41,199 nucleotides of DNA from contig JARYMB010000013.1 of the NCBI GenBank assembly GCA_029907345.1, positions 1-41,199 of the forward strand, in the 5' to 3' direction. The DNA comes from Methanolinea sp. (GTDB lineage Archaea; Halobacteriota; Methanomicrobia; Methanomicrobiales; Methanospirillaceae). Under the pieces are notes generated by a model. It ran no database searches, was not told the DNA's origin, and saw nothing but the letters and a program-made list of their open reading frames with translations. Made by a program: the position numbers and the translations under genes. This document shows, piece after piece, positions 33,294-40,727 of this stretch. Each line of letters begins with the position of its first letter. The first letter of the stretch is position 1.

Positions 33294-33662
33294 TCAGGTC
33301 ATCCTGGCTCCCAGCCGTTCCCTCTCCTTCTCAATCACCCACAGGACGAAGTCATCGACAGAAGAGAACGACCTTCCCGGTACCGGGACAGGTTCTCCCT
33401 TCCGCGTATCGAGGAACGCAACCGTGGTCCCTTCCTGCGGCCTGAATGAATACCGGACCTCGTACGAAGGTTCCGGGCCCCTGATCGTCGGGTGCCTCGC
33501 TCTCCCGAATGCCATTGCCACGGCCCATTCTTCGTCGCGGATGTCAATGTAGACCGTTCCAAGGAGCACCCCCCCGGGGGCACTCACCTGCGTTGTCGAT
33601 TCAAACGATTCCACGGCACTCTTCACGGTGCCTTTCGGCGAGTATCCATAAAAACGTGACAT
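33294..33662 (-). CDS. Unrecognised 122-residue protein, read in frame after BtuF
   Basis: A separate gene is supported by GAGGAGG nine bases before the ATG at 33662 and by a clear domain start MSRFYGYSPKGTVKSAVESF. The product is soluble and beta-rich, with GVLLGTVYIDIRDEEWAVAM, GPEPSYEVRYSF and a C-terminal helix DDFVLWVIEKERERLG. No signal, membrane segment or known motif is seen. As sequenced it shares its reading frame with the upstream BtuF gene without an intervening stop, probably because of a one-base change near 33789-33792. If real, the fusion would place this domain behind a membrane sorting signal, which is unlikely. Confidence 0.6.
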   Translation of the reverse strand: MSRFYGYSPKGTVKSAVESFESTTQVSAPGGVLLGTVYIDIRDEEWAVAMAFGRARHPTIRGPEPSYEVRYSFRPQEGTTVAFLDTRKGEPVPVPGRSFSSVDDFVLWVIEKERERLGARMT

Positions 33663-34817
33663 GTCATTTTCCCTCCTCGGTTTTTTTTCCAAACAATTTC
33701 CCGATTTTTCACCGCTCTGGACAACCGCCACCACAGAACCTGAGATTGAACCTGTCCCGTTTCCTGCATAAAAGTCCCGGAATTTTACTTTTCGCCTGGA
33801 GACCACTGCGACGGCTGCACACGCGGTCGCTGCTGCCGGGACCGGGAAACCCGGCACCTGCTTTGCATGAGGTCCCGGCTCTTCCTGCGCACTTTGTGCT
33901 CCCTTTGCTGACCGGATATCGGCTGCAATCTGCTCGAGTGCATCAACGATCCGGGGGCCTGCCCGGTCCACCATGTCGGAATCGATAAGGTAAATCCGGT
34001 GTTCGCGGATGGCCGTGACCCTCGCAAACCGGGGTTCATCCCTGAAGTACCGGGCTATCGCATCCTCCCCGCCGCCCATCCCTGATCCCGTGTTCACGAT
34101 GAGCACCTCGGGGTCGGCCGCCATGAAGTCCTCGATCCCGACGTTCTTCCACCCCTCGACGTGGGAAAATGCATTCTTCCCCCCGGCGAGACGGATAAGT
34201 TCGTCCTGGAAGGTCCCGTTGCCACTGACGTAGATCGGATCGCTCCATATGATGTGGGCGACGCGGGGGTGGAAATCGGATCCTTCCGCTTCCGTCTCCA
34301 CGGCGCGGATCCTCCGGCGAAGCTCGCCTGCAAGCTTTGTCGCATTCTCCCCGGCACCCGTTGCCGTCCCGACGAGGACGATGGTGTCAAGGACATCCTC
34401 GAGGTTCGCTGGATGCAGGGAGATAACGGGGATACCGAATGAGCGAAGGTTTCCGATCAGTTCCTCGCCGTTTCCGTAGGCGGCAACGACCAGGTCCGGC
34501 CGGAGCGCGATCACCTTCTCGACACTCACCGTGCTGTATCCCCCGACCTTCGGTTTTTCCAGGGCCTCCGGCGGGAAGTTGCAGTAGTCCGTCACTCCCG
34601 CAACCCTGTCTCCGACCCCGAGAGAAAAGAGGATCTCGGTGTTCGACGGCGCGAGGGATACGATTCGCTGGGGGGGCGACGCAATCGTGACCGTTGCACC
34701 CGTGTCATCGGTAACGGTGACTGCCGTGGCATGTGCCAGGCAAATGAGCAGGAGAAGGCTGAAAAAGAGGTACGCCAGATTCTCTCTCCTCAAAAATCCT
34801 TTTGCCCTGGGATCCAT
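33294..34817 (-). CDS. btuF: BtuF-type corrinoid-binding protein with PGF-CTERM, stop apparently lost
   Basis: The binding protein proper occupies about residues 1-344. A signal helix (AYLFFSLLLLICLAHA) leads to VTVTDDTGATVTIASPPQRI, then SLAPSNTEILFSLGVGDRVA, GVTDYCNFPPEA, KVGGYSTVSVEKVIALRPDL and NVGIEDFMAADPEVLI, matching canonical B12-binding BtuF. The end KQVPGFPVPAAATACAA followed by VAVVSRRK is a PGF-CTERM archaeosortase signal, which should be the extreme C-terminus. Instead the frame runs on to 33294. Removing one base of the four-A run (TTTT at 33789-33792 on plus) gives RRK then TAA (33785-33787). It is downstream of the two-pilin operon and distant from btuC/btuD. Start at 34817 has a weak ribosome site. 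Confidence 0.82.
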   Translation of the reverse strand: MDPRAKGFLRRENLAYLFFSLLLLICLAHATAVTVTDDTGATVTIASPPQRIVSLAPSNTEILFSLGVGDRVAGVTDYCNFPPEALEKPKVGGYSTVSVEKVIALRPDLVVAAYGNGEELIGNLRSFGIPVISLHPANLEDVLDTIVLVGTATGAGENATKLAGELRRRIRAVETEAEGSDFHPRVAHIIWSDPIYVSGNGTFQDELIRLAGGKNAFSHVEGWKNVGIEDFMAADPEVLIVNTGSGMGGGEDAIARYFRDEPRFARVTAIREHRIYLIDSDMVDRAGPRIVDALEQIAADIRSAKGAQSAQEEPGPHAKQVPGFPVPAAATACAAVAVVSRRKVKFRDFYAGNGTGSISGSVVAVVQSGEKSGNCLEKKPRRENDMSRFYGYSPKGTVKSAVESFESTTQVSAPGGVLLGTVYIDIRDEEWAVAMAFGRARHPTIRGPEPSYEVRYSFRPQEGTTVAFLDTRKGEPVPVPGRSFSSVDDFVLWVIEKERERLGARMT

Positions 34818-34888
34818 GCCGTTCAGACTGCTTTTACAGGATATATCGGGAAACCGGGGCGATAAAAATGAAATTGGATTGTTTCTCC

Positions 34889-35488
34889 TCATTGCAGGAC
34901 AAACTCTCCCTTCTGGATGACTTTCTGGCTTGCCTTGTCGATGATGGCATACTCGCACCGTGTGTGCAGGTACGCTGCCATTCCTCCCTCAGCCCCATCG
35001 GGTTTCCAGGAGATTTGCGAGCCCAGGTTATCTATCTCGCAGTTATCGGCATAGAGCATGAACTTGTCTCCCGGGGTGATGAAACCGTCATTTGACCCGA
35101 TCTCGGCAAGATATTTCGTGGGGCCCCCGGGGAGGCACGTCGTCGGGGGGATATTGTCCGTCATCGAGATCGTGTACTTGGTGTCCTGGCTCTGGATCTG
35201 GATGGCAATCTCCGAGAGGGCAAAACTGTCTCCCCCGGCGTGTTCGAATAAAAGACCGTTCGTGGCATTGAAACCTGGCGGATAATCGGGCTGCCAGTTT
35301 GATGTGTTCGTGTCCTGGATGGACTCGATCACCGGACTGACCTTGATCGACGCCTGGAGGGTCTTCTTGTTCTCACCGACAAGCCCACCGGCAAACCCGC
35401 TCACCACCGCGGCGATGATGATCGTCACCACGAGCATGAGCATGACGCCGACAACCGGTGAAACTGCAGAATCTTTGTCCTGTTTCAT
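34889..35488 (-). CDS. Archaeal type IV pilin, second of a pair
   Basis: A 199-residue pilin: leader MKQDKDS, helix AVSPVVGVMLMLVVTIII, then AAVVSGFAGGLVGENKK and a head domain with LLFEHAGGDSFALSEIAIQI. The FEHAGGDS motif matches FEHLSGDP and FEHKGGDP in other pilins of the window. It ends in VIQKGEFVLQ. Its ATG overlaps the stop of the first pilin of the pair (ATGA), with GAGGTGG as ribosome site. The DNA encoding the N-terminal helix is nearly identical to that of its neighbour. Confidence 0.9.
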   Translation of the reverse strand: MKQDKDSAVSPVVGVMLMLVVTIIIAAVVSGFAGGLVGENKKTLQASIKVSPVIESIQDTNTSNWQPDYPPGFNATNGLLFEHAGGDSFALSEIAIQIQSQDTKYTISMTDNIPPTTCLPGGPTKYLAEIGSNDGFITPGDKFMLYADNCEIDNLGSQISWKPDGAEGGMAAYLHTRCEYAIIDKASQKVIQKGEFVLQ

Positions 35489-36099
35489 TCTACGACCACC
35501 TCTTTGTCGTAGATGTATTTACCGCTCGGAACATGCAGGATCTTGACGTCTACGACAGCCCCCGGCTTAAAATCGGTCTCGTTGAAAGTGTCAGGATTTC
35601 CCCGGGTAAAGCCTATACCGAGCAGGTCTGCGGTACCGGCAACGTTACCGGAACTCAAAACGTCTCCTGTCTTCCAGGTAAAGTTCCCAAAGTCCTTGGC
35701 CGGATTGTTTCCGGCATACCCAAGACGCATGTCGTTCAGAAACGGCACCCGGGTGAGAGATCCCCAACCATAGAGGTCAGTGGCCTCGCTCGAGGCGGTC
35801 TGTTCATGCTTGTATACGTGTCCTGTCTTGTTCGTGTAATACGTGATAATTTTCAAATCCTTTGTGTTGATGGGGTCACCACTCAGGTGTTCAAAGGTCA
35901 TTTTCGTGTCAAAACCACCCATAGTGTTATCGACTGCAGTGTCAATCTTCACTGCGATCGACGCCTGGGGCGCAGCTTTTGTGCCCCCTGCAAGCCCACC
36001 GGCAAACCCGCTCACCACCGCGGCGATGATGATCGTCACCACGAGCATGAGCATGACGCCGACAACCGGTGATACGGCGTCCTCTCTCTTTCGTTCCAT
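35485..36099 (-). CDS. Archaeal type IV pilin, first of a pair
   Basis: About 204 residues: leader MERKRED, helix AVSPVVGVMLMLVVTIII, AAVVSGFAGGLAGGTKA, and a head with MTFEHLSGDPINTKDLKIIT and a C-terminal SGKYIYDKEVVVE strand shared with the first pilin of the four-gene array. The ATG at 36099 is chosen because GGAGG lies seven bases upstream; an in-frame start at 36156 would cover the leader hairpin. It is transcribed from an A/T-rich region shared divergently with cbiZ. Confidence 0.9.
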   Translation of the reverse strand: MERKREDAVSPVVGVMLMLVVTIIIAAVVSGFAGGLAGGTKAAPQASIAVKIDTAVDNTMGGFDTKMTFEHLSGDPINTKDLKIITYYTNKTGHVYKHEQTASSEATDLYGWGSLTRVPFLNDMRLGYAGNNPAKDFGNFTWKTGDVLSSGNVAGTADLLGIGFTRGNPDTFNETDFKPGAVVDVKILHVPSGKYIYDKEVVVE

Positions 36100-36122
36100 G
36101 CTTTTTCCTCCAATCTTCTGGA

Positions 36123-36154
36123 GTTGTGCAGGGAGGGCCCGTCCGCTGCACAAC
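36123..36154 (-). promoter_or_regulatory. 5'-leader hairpin of the two-pilin operon
   Basis: Perfect 9-bp arms GTTGTGCAG (36123-36131) and CTGCACAAC (36146-36154) enclose 14 bases that can pair further (GGA with TCC across a C-C mismatch). It lies between the likely TATA box (~36176-36183) and the GGAGG of the first pilin. The predicted start, ~25 bp from the TATA centre, coincides with the first base of the hairpin. The layout repeats that of the four-pilin operon with a different stem sequence. Confidence 0.55.
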
Positions 36155-36175
36155 AAAAAATAATTTACTTAAAAC

Positions 36176-36213
36176 TATTTAAATTGATCAATTTATTTTG
36201 TTATAAAACAAAA
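36176..36213. promoter_or_regulatory. Divergent pilin/cbiZ promoter with two adjacent inverted repeats
   Basis: TAAATTGATCAATTTA (36180-36195) is a perfect 16-bp palindrome. Directly beside it TTTTGTT (36196-36202) and AACAAAA (36207-36213) form a 7-bp inverted repeat. On the minus strand TTTAAATA (36183-36176) is the likely TATA box of the pilin pair and overlaps the palindrome, so a bound repressor could block TBP/TFB. On the plus strand TTTATAAT at 36217-36224 may serve cbiZ, which would then have a ~90-nt leader. Confidence 0.45.
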
Positions 36214-36338
36214 ATATTTATAATAATGCGGGAGAATGTTGTTCAGGATACTGCTCTCCATGCCCCCGGACTGCTTTACCATGAATGAAACCATGAAAAG
36301 AGGGCTGAAGAGAATAACCAGTATGGGGAAAAGATATC

Positions 36339-36938
36339 ATGGACTATCACTGGTCTTCCACCACCCTTGTTGTCGAGGGAGATTTCCTCGCTGCTTCGAC
36401 GGGAGTCGGGGGTGGTATATCCAGAGTCTCCGCGCTTTTTAACCATACCGTTCCCCGGGACTGGCATGAACCGGATCCCCTCTCCCGGATTTGTGAAATC
36501 GCCCGGAATGAGCAGATCAAAGGTTCATTTTTTGGTCTCCTTACAGCAGTCCCGATCCATAGCCTCGTCATCTGCCGTTCAGGGCCCCTGACGGTCTTCA
36601 TAACGGCGGGTATCTCAGGCAGGACAATCAACATCATCGCGGTTTCCCGGGAAGGGATGTCAGAGAATGCCCTCCTTGAATCGATTGCAACAATTGCAAG
36701 TGCAAAGACAGCCGCACTCCTCCGGTCCGGCAGGGATCTCCTTTCAACGCCGACAGATGCCACCATCATGGCGTGCGAGGGACCTTTGGTTCACCGGTAT
36801 GCCGGGATAGTGACGCCGGTGGGAAAAGAACTTGTAAAATGCGTGGAAAGGGGAGTGCCTCTCGCCCTCGCACGGTATGAAGGAGGTGCAGAGTCCCCCC
36901 TCGAATGGGAAATGGAAACGGGAGACCGGGAAAGATGA
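36339..36938 (+). CDS. cbiZ: Adenosylcobinamide amidohydrolase
   Basis: A 199-residue CbiZ-family enzyme, which hydrolyses adenosylcobinamide to adenosylcobyric acid so that imported incomplete corrinoids can re-enter biosynthesis. Family features are LAASTGVGGGISRVSALFNHTV followed by P, the FFGLLTAVPI stretch, VFITAGISG, and the late TDATIMACEG block. Length is close to the family norm. It is cytoplasmic, with no signal. Its neighbours include BtuF, and the importer genes lie a few kb away, forming a corrinoid salvage region. GGGGA lies about ten bases before the ATG. Confidence 0.85.
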   Translation: MDYHWSSTTLVVEGDFLAASTGVGGGISRVSALFNHTVPRDWHEPDPLSRICEIARNEQIKGSFFGLLTAVPIHSLVICRSGPLTVFITAGISGRTINIIAVSREGMSENALLESIATIASAKTAALLRSGRDLLSTPTDATIMACEGPLVHRYAGIVTPVGKELVKCVERGVPLALARYEGGAESPLEWEMETGDRER

Positions 36939-36994
36939 GGAATGGAAAAGGCGAAAATACAATTGTACCCCTCCGCGTGAAGGAGGAATTAGTG

Positions 36995-37060
36995 ATGAGT
37001 ATCGGATTCGGTCTATGCCTGATACTCCCCGGAACCGGGATCAATACTACACTAAATTAA
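36995..37060 (+). CDS. Candidate 21-residue peptide gene
   Basis: AAGGAGG at 36980-36986 lies eight bases before an ATG that opens MSIGFGLCLILPGTGINTTL plus N and ends at TAA. The peptide is hydrophobic. The same DNA can fold: GAGTATC (36997-37003) pairs with GATACTC (37021-37027), so the signal could be a structured RNA instead. It sits 57 bp after cbiZ. Only the ribosome-site spacing supports translation. Confidence 0.22.
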   Translation: MSIGFGLCLILPGTGINTTLN

Positions 37061-37121
37061 ATCAATAACACTTAATAGTAAAAAATCAGGAAAATTATGC
37101 AGCAACAGAAGGAGTGAAGGC

Positions 37122-37859
37122 ATGTCCCGGGAGCAGGTTTTTATTTCCGTTATCATTGTTTTCCTCCTGTCTTGGACCTGCTGCTGCATCGAGGTCGGGT
37201 CACAGGAGCCTGGCGGTTCCCCGTCAGCCCCCCCGCAACCTTCAGCCCCGGGTCCACAGGCACAGCCTGTTCCACCTTTCATTCCCGGCGGCCCGGGAGT
37301 TCCCGCCGCACCGCCCGCTGTCCCGGTCACCTCCTCACCTGGAACGACCGTTGCCGGAACAGCGGTCTACACTGAACCCATACCTCCCGCGATTGCCGCG
37401 AACTTCAGTTTCAGGGACATTCCTTTGGCCCCCGATTCGTTCCCGCGTCCCTTTGATTATCCGACCGCACCTTTCTTCTCGGGGACCTATCAGCTCGAAT
37501 GGAACAACGTTGCTCTCCTTGCACAGCCTTCGGATCCACCGTTCATCATCGAGATGGGTTTCGTCGCGGGAACCAAAAACCCTTACGACGCACGTGCCAT
37601 CGTTACAGTCCGGGACAACCGGACCGGAGAGATTATTGCCGAAGACGGGTATAACGGCGAATTCAGTTCCGAGAAGGAGAAGCTGATCTGCATCAGGGAG
37701 ATTGGAGACTACCATATCAACGTATACGGGTATCGGACAACGGTCTACCTCGTCCTGCGCGAGGGAGTGGACGAGAGCAGGGCTGTCCCCTACGGGATCT
37801 TCGAAAAACCGCAAGAACAAGTCTCCATCGACGAACAGTTCGAAGAAGAGTACTTCTAA
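37122..37859 (+). CDS. Secreted proline-rich hypothetical protein
   Basis: A 245-residue exported protein of no recognised family. Residues ~5-19 form a signal helix followed by CCC, so lipid attachment is possible though the lipobox is not canonical. A Pro/Ala/Gly-rich linker (~28-80, for example APGPQAQPVPPFIPGGPGV) precedes a beta-rich domain with FFSGTYQLEWNNVALL, GTKNPYDARAIVTVRDNRTG, and GDYHINVYGYRTTVYLVL, suggestive of an Ig-like or jelly-roll fold. The C-terminus is acidic. GGAG lies ten bases before the ATG. Confidence 0.75.
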   Translation: MSREQVFISVIIVFLLSWTCCCIEVGSQEPGGSPSAPPQPSAPGPQAQPVPPFIPGGPGVPAAPPAVPVTSSPGTTVAGTAVYTEPIPPAIAANFSFRDIPLAPDSFPRPFDYPTAPFFSGTYQLEWNNVALLAQPSDPPFIIEMGFVAGTKNPYDARAIVTVRDNRTGEIIAEDGYNGEFSSEKEKLICIREIGDYHINVYGYRTTVYLVLREGVDESRAVPYGIFEKPQEQVSIDEQFEEEYF

Positions 37860-37913
37860 GAAGGGCTCTTGGGTTGAAGGGAACAAACCGTCACCTGCCG
37901 GGAGACTATAACC

Positions 37914-38312
37914 CTAGAGAACGGGGATCGCTGGTGGACAGGAGGGGGCCATCCTGCAGAGACCTATCAGGACCGATGTGTTGTTCAGGATAACGAGGGA
38001 GTACCACCCGATGATGACAAGGATCATCACGAGTCCCGAACCGGGAATCTTTCCTTCTGACCAGAGAGCCGTCAAACCGACGAGGACGAGGACAAATCCC
38101 TTGAGGAGGAGGTGGAAGAAGTAACTCCCGGCAACAGGGACCATGACCGCATTGACCTCGTATCCGCCCAGCGAGAGGATCATGGAGGTCGTTGCAATAT
38201 CGAGTGAAAAGAGGACGTAGAGGAGAAGGATGCAGAGGAAAAGGCAGTCCGGTATCTCGACGCGGAAAAATGATTCCACCAGATTGTTTTCCGTCCGGAA
38301 AAACATGGACAT
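37914..38312 (-). CDS. Small membrane protein, DUF5658-like
   Basis: About 132 residues with three to four hydrophobic helices: CLFLCILLLYVLFSLDIATT, the YFFHLLLKGFVLVLVGLTAL segment and LVMILVIIGWYSLVILNN. The first loop SLGGYEVNAVM resembles the GxxExNPxM motif of DUF5658 proteins. The ATG at 38312 is chosen because GGAAGTGA lies eight bases upstream; an ATG at 38390 adds 26 polar residues but has no ribosome site. It converges on the secreted protein gene. Function unknown. Confidence 0.68.
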   Translation of the reverse strand: MSMFFRTENNLVESFFRVEIPDCLFLCILLLYVLFSLDIATTSMILSLGGYEVNAVMVPVAGSYFFHLLLKGFVLVLVGLTALWSEGKIPGSGLVMILVIIGWYSLVILNNTSVLIGLCRMAPSCPPAIPVL

Positions 38313-38688
38313 GAATATGGTCACTTCCTGAAAGTGAGAGTTCCCTGCATTTTTCACCTGCCCGCCAGAAAATACTTGGCTTCCTGACATTTCGCAAATT
38401 CATTATTCTTCATCACTAAACCATTTCCATTTCAAAGTATCGAAAAATAATAAACAAAGGACCCTTCCGGCCTCAACCAGGCTTCCCATGACGCTCCTTT
38501 GATATCTCCCCTTAAAATGACATCTTCGGCCCGTGGACGATTCAGGAGTCCCTGATCACGTCGCCTCCCGGCCGTTTCACCCCTTCATACAGGGAGCAGA
38601 ATTCATGTTCCCTGCCCTGCATTCCGCCCGCAAAGAAGAAAGTATTTCCATGCACATGGCTTAATAAAGGTAAAGGAAGGTATTTTTC
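38313..38688. other. Divergent intergenic region, no gene seen
   Basis: On the minus strand TTTATTA (38454-38448) may be the TATA box of the small membrane protein. On the plus strand TTAATAAA (38661-38668) and AAGGAAGG (38673-38680) precede the TPR gene. CCATGCACATGG at 38648-38659 is a small inverted repeat. Nothing else stands out. Confidence 0.3.
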
Positions 38689-39294
38689 ATGAAGAAGGGA
38701 CTTGCTCTTGTATTAACCCTCTGCATCCTCGGAACGGGTGTTGCCCACTGCCTTGCGGCTCCCCCCCTCGATGCCATTTCAGCCTATAATAAGGGTGTTG
38801 ACCTTGCTATGGAAGAAAAGTTCGACGAGGCCCTTGCATCAATCGACCAGGCCCTGTCGCTCGACCAGAACTTCACGCTTGCCTGGATCACAAAAGCCGG
38901 CATCCTGAACGTCAAGGGAAGGTATAACGAATCGCTCGAGGCTTCGGAGAGAGCACTTGCCATCGACGAGAACCAGGCAGATGCATGGACCAACAGGGCC
39001 AGCGCACTCATCTCCCTGCAGAGGTTCGAGGAGGGTCTTGAGGCTGCCAACCGGGCGATCGAACTCGATCCCCGGCTCTCGGAGGCCTGGATTGACCGGG
39101 CAACCGCGCTCTCCAGCCTTGGCCGGACAAAGGAAGCAGATGAAGCCATGGCAATGGTAAAATTCCTGACGGAAACGCCATCAACGACAAGTCCCACAAC
39201 CGTCCCGACCACCCCGGCTGCTCCCCTCTTTCCCTTCCTGGCCCTCCTTGCAACCGGTTTAGCGCTCTTTCTGGCCAGGGAAAAATTCCGGTAA
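38689..39294 (+). CDS. Exported TPR protein with C-terminal anchor
   Basis: A 201-residue protein: signal peptide 1-23 (ending AHCLAA), three to four TPR units over ~30-155 (for example EEKFDEALASIDQALSLDQN, KGRYNESLEASERALAIDEN, QRFEEGLEAANRAIELDPR), a Thr/Pro stalk (TTSPTTVPTTPAAP) and a C-terminal helix LFPFLALLATGLALFL with basic AREKFR. The tail resembles archaeal sorting or anchoring signals, so the TPRs would face outside. It may be a surface adaptor. AAGGAAGG lies eight bases before the ATG. Confidence 0.83.
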   Translation: MKKGLALVLTLCILGTGVAHCLAAPPLDAISAYNKGVDLAMEEKFDEALASIDQALSLDQNFTLAWITKAGILNVKGRYNESLEASERALAIDENQADAWTNRASALISLQRFEEGLEAANRAIELDPRLSEAWIDRATALSSLGRTKEADEAMAMVKFLTETPSTTSPTTVPTTPAAPLFPFLALLATGLALFLAREKFR

Positions 39295-39701
39295 CCCATA
39301 CAATCTTTTTATCCCGTGGTCTTGTGCAACGGGAAAGTGGTTTGCTCATCTTGCACGGCCCGCTGCATTCTTCCGTATCAAGTTGAACCAGAAACCCCCG
39401 ATGGGTAAACCATTCAGTACCTTTCTCACTGGAAACAGATCTTTGCCCTGTCCGGAACGACACGGGATGAGGTGTGCACGGGGGAGGACCCGCGTGCACG
39501 AAAAGTGATGCTGAGAGTATCGGTCCCTCCTTGCACAGGAGGGGTTATGAATTTGTAGGATAGTCCGGGTTCAATGCATTCGCTTCACGGGAAAAAATGT
39601 AGGTCCATGAAACCGGGAGGCGGGACACGAATCGTGAAATGCGAGGTTATCGCAACCGGTCCTGGACGCCCTTCAACACCAGATAAAAACCGTGGTTCGT
39701 T
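39295..39701 (+). other. Intergenic region with two strong adjacent hairpins, candidate structured RNA
   Basis: This 407-bp convergent gap has no convincing gene. GTGCACG (39474-39480) pairs with CGTGCAC (39493-39499); after one G-G mismatch three more GC pairs close on an AGGA loop. A second stem, CCCTCCT (39525-39531) with AGGAGGG (39537-39543), encloses TGCAC. The second stem's right arm is a perfect ribosome site five bases before an ATG whose frame stops after two more codons. It may be a noncoding RNA or the leader of a decayed gene. TTTTTATC near 39305-39312 is a weak TATA candidate. Confidence 0.35.
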
Positions 39702-40205
39702 TCAGGAGTGCAAACCTGTATCTGTATCCCCCGCATTTTCACTCCCCCTCCTGATCATCCTTCCGTGCTCGTCGATCTCTCCACGGTAGATGCGCGTGCT
39801 GGATATCCACTTCCCGTCCTCGGCAAGGACACAGGTTATCTGGTGGATATCGACCTTCCGGTGTCCCCTTTCCCGCCGCAGGACGTTGATTTCGCGTGCA
39901 ACGGGAAGCGTCTCCTCGCTCACGACGAGTGCGTCGAAATCTGCATCGAGCGCCGACCCGTACCGGTCGTTGAGAGGCTCGATCGAATAGGCAGCCAAAA
40001 AACCCTCGGACCGGATGAAACCTTCAAGTGCCTTTCTCCTTTCCTCGAAGGGACGTACAGGATGGACTTTCCGGGATGCAAATGCATCCGTGGTCAGGCC
40101 GATGACGACCGTTCCGTTACGTCCGGCGAGTTCAAAGGACCGTGTTATGAGCCTCTTATGGCCGTCGTGGAAGGGGTCGAAGGTACCCCCGACCATAACC
40201 TTCAT
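39702..40205 (-). CDS. coaD: Archaeal phosphopantetheine adenylyltransferase
   Basis: A 167-residue nucleotidyltransferase that joins 4'-phosphopantetheine and ATP to give dephospho-CoA. The archaeal-type motifs are VGGTFDPFHDGHKRLI with the HxGH site near residues 13-16, SRKVHPVRPFEERRKAL, and the C-terminal ISSTRIYRGEID loop. The start at 40205 (MKVMVGGTFDP) is set by the fold; the longer frame upstream is the antisense of the carbonic anhydrase gene. Only 30 bp separate it from the divergent carbonic anhydrase gene, so one or both messages may be leaderless. Confidence 0.9.
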   Translation of the reverse strand: MKVMVGGTFDPFHDGHKRLITRSFELAGRNGTVVIGLTTDAFASRKVHPVRPFEERRKALEGFIRSEGFLAAYSIEPLNDRYGSALDADFDALVVSEETLPVAREINVLRRERGHRKVDIHQITCVLAEDGKWISSTRIYRGEIDEHGRMIRRGSENAGDTDTGLHS

Positions 40206-40235
40206 TGTGCGTGATAGTGAACTTTTAATGCTATT

Positions 40236-40727
40236 ATGGCTGTTGGTAAAGCCGGAACGGGTGGTCGGTTCATCGCCGTGAACGCAACAGTCCTCGGCGA
40301 CGTGGAAATGGGGGATTCCGTCAGCATATGGTTCGGGGCAGTGGTCCGGGGTGACCGCGACAGGATAACGATTGGAGACATGTCCAACGTCCAGGACAAC
40401 GCCGTCATCCACACAAGTGCAGGGTTCCCTGTCCGCATCGGCAGGGAGGTCTCCGTCGGTCACGGGGCCATCCTGCACGGGTGCACGATAGAGGACCGTG
40501 TCCTCGTCGGAATGGGCGCCATCGTTCTCAACGGGGCAGTTGTCGGCAGCAACACGCTCCTCGGTGCCGGAACCGTCGTGACCGAGGGAGCGGTCATCCC
40601 TCCTGGATCCGTTGTCGTCGGTGTCCCGGGCAGGGTCATCAAGCAGGTCACGGAAGAGCAGAAGAGCCACATCGCCAGGAACGCTTCCGTCTACTGGGAG
40701 ATGGCCGGGAGGTACAGGGATGACTGA
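40236..40727 (+). CDS. Gamma-class carbonic anhydrase-like hexapeptide protein
   Basis: A 163-residue left-handed beta-helix protein. Hexapeptide turns run from about residue 15 to 125. The three zinc-ligand histidines of the gamma class are present at H59 (AVIHTSAG), H76 and H81 (VGHGAILHGC), with R38/D40 in AVVRGDRD and Q53 also conserved. It lacks the acidic loop of the prototype Cam enzyme and so resembles CamH/YrdA-type members, whose activity varies. It overlaps the start of hdrA by 8 bp, so the two are probably co-transcribed. Confidence 0.87.
   Translation: MAVGKAGTGGRFIAVNATVLGDVEMGDSVSIWFGAVVRGDRDRITIGDMSNVQDNAVIHTSAGFPVRIGREVSVGHGAILHGCTIEDRVLVGMGAIVLNGAVVGSNTLLGAGTVVTEGAVIPPGSVVVGVPGRVIKQVTEEQKSHIARNASVYWEMAGRYRDD

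Noticed and set aside
39541-39600. A tRNA, from the GGTTCAATGC T-loop-like sequence near 39568
   Set aside because: No matching acceptor, D or anticodon stems could be found around it.
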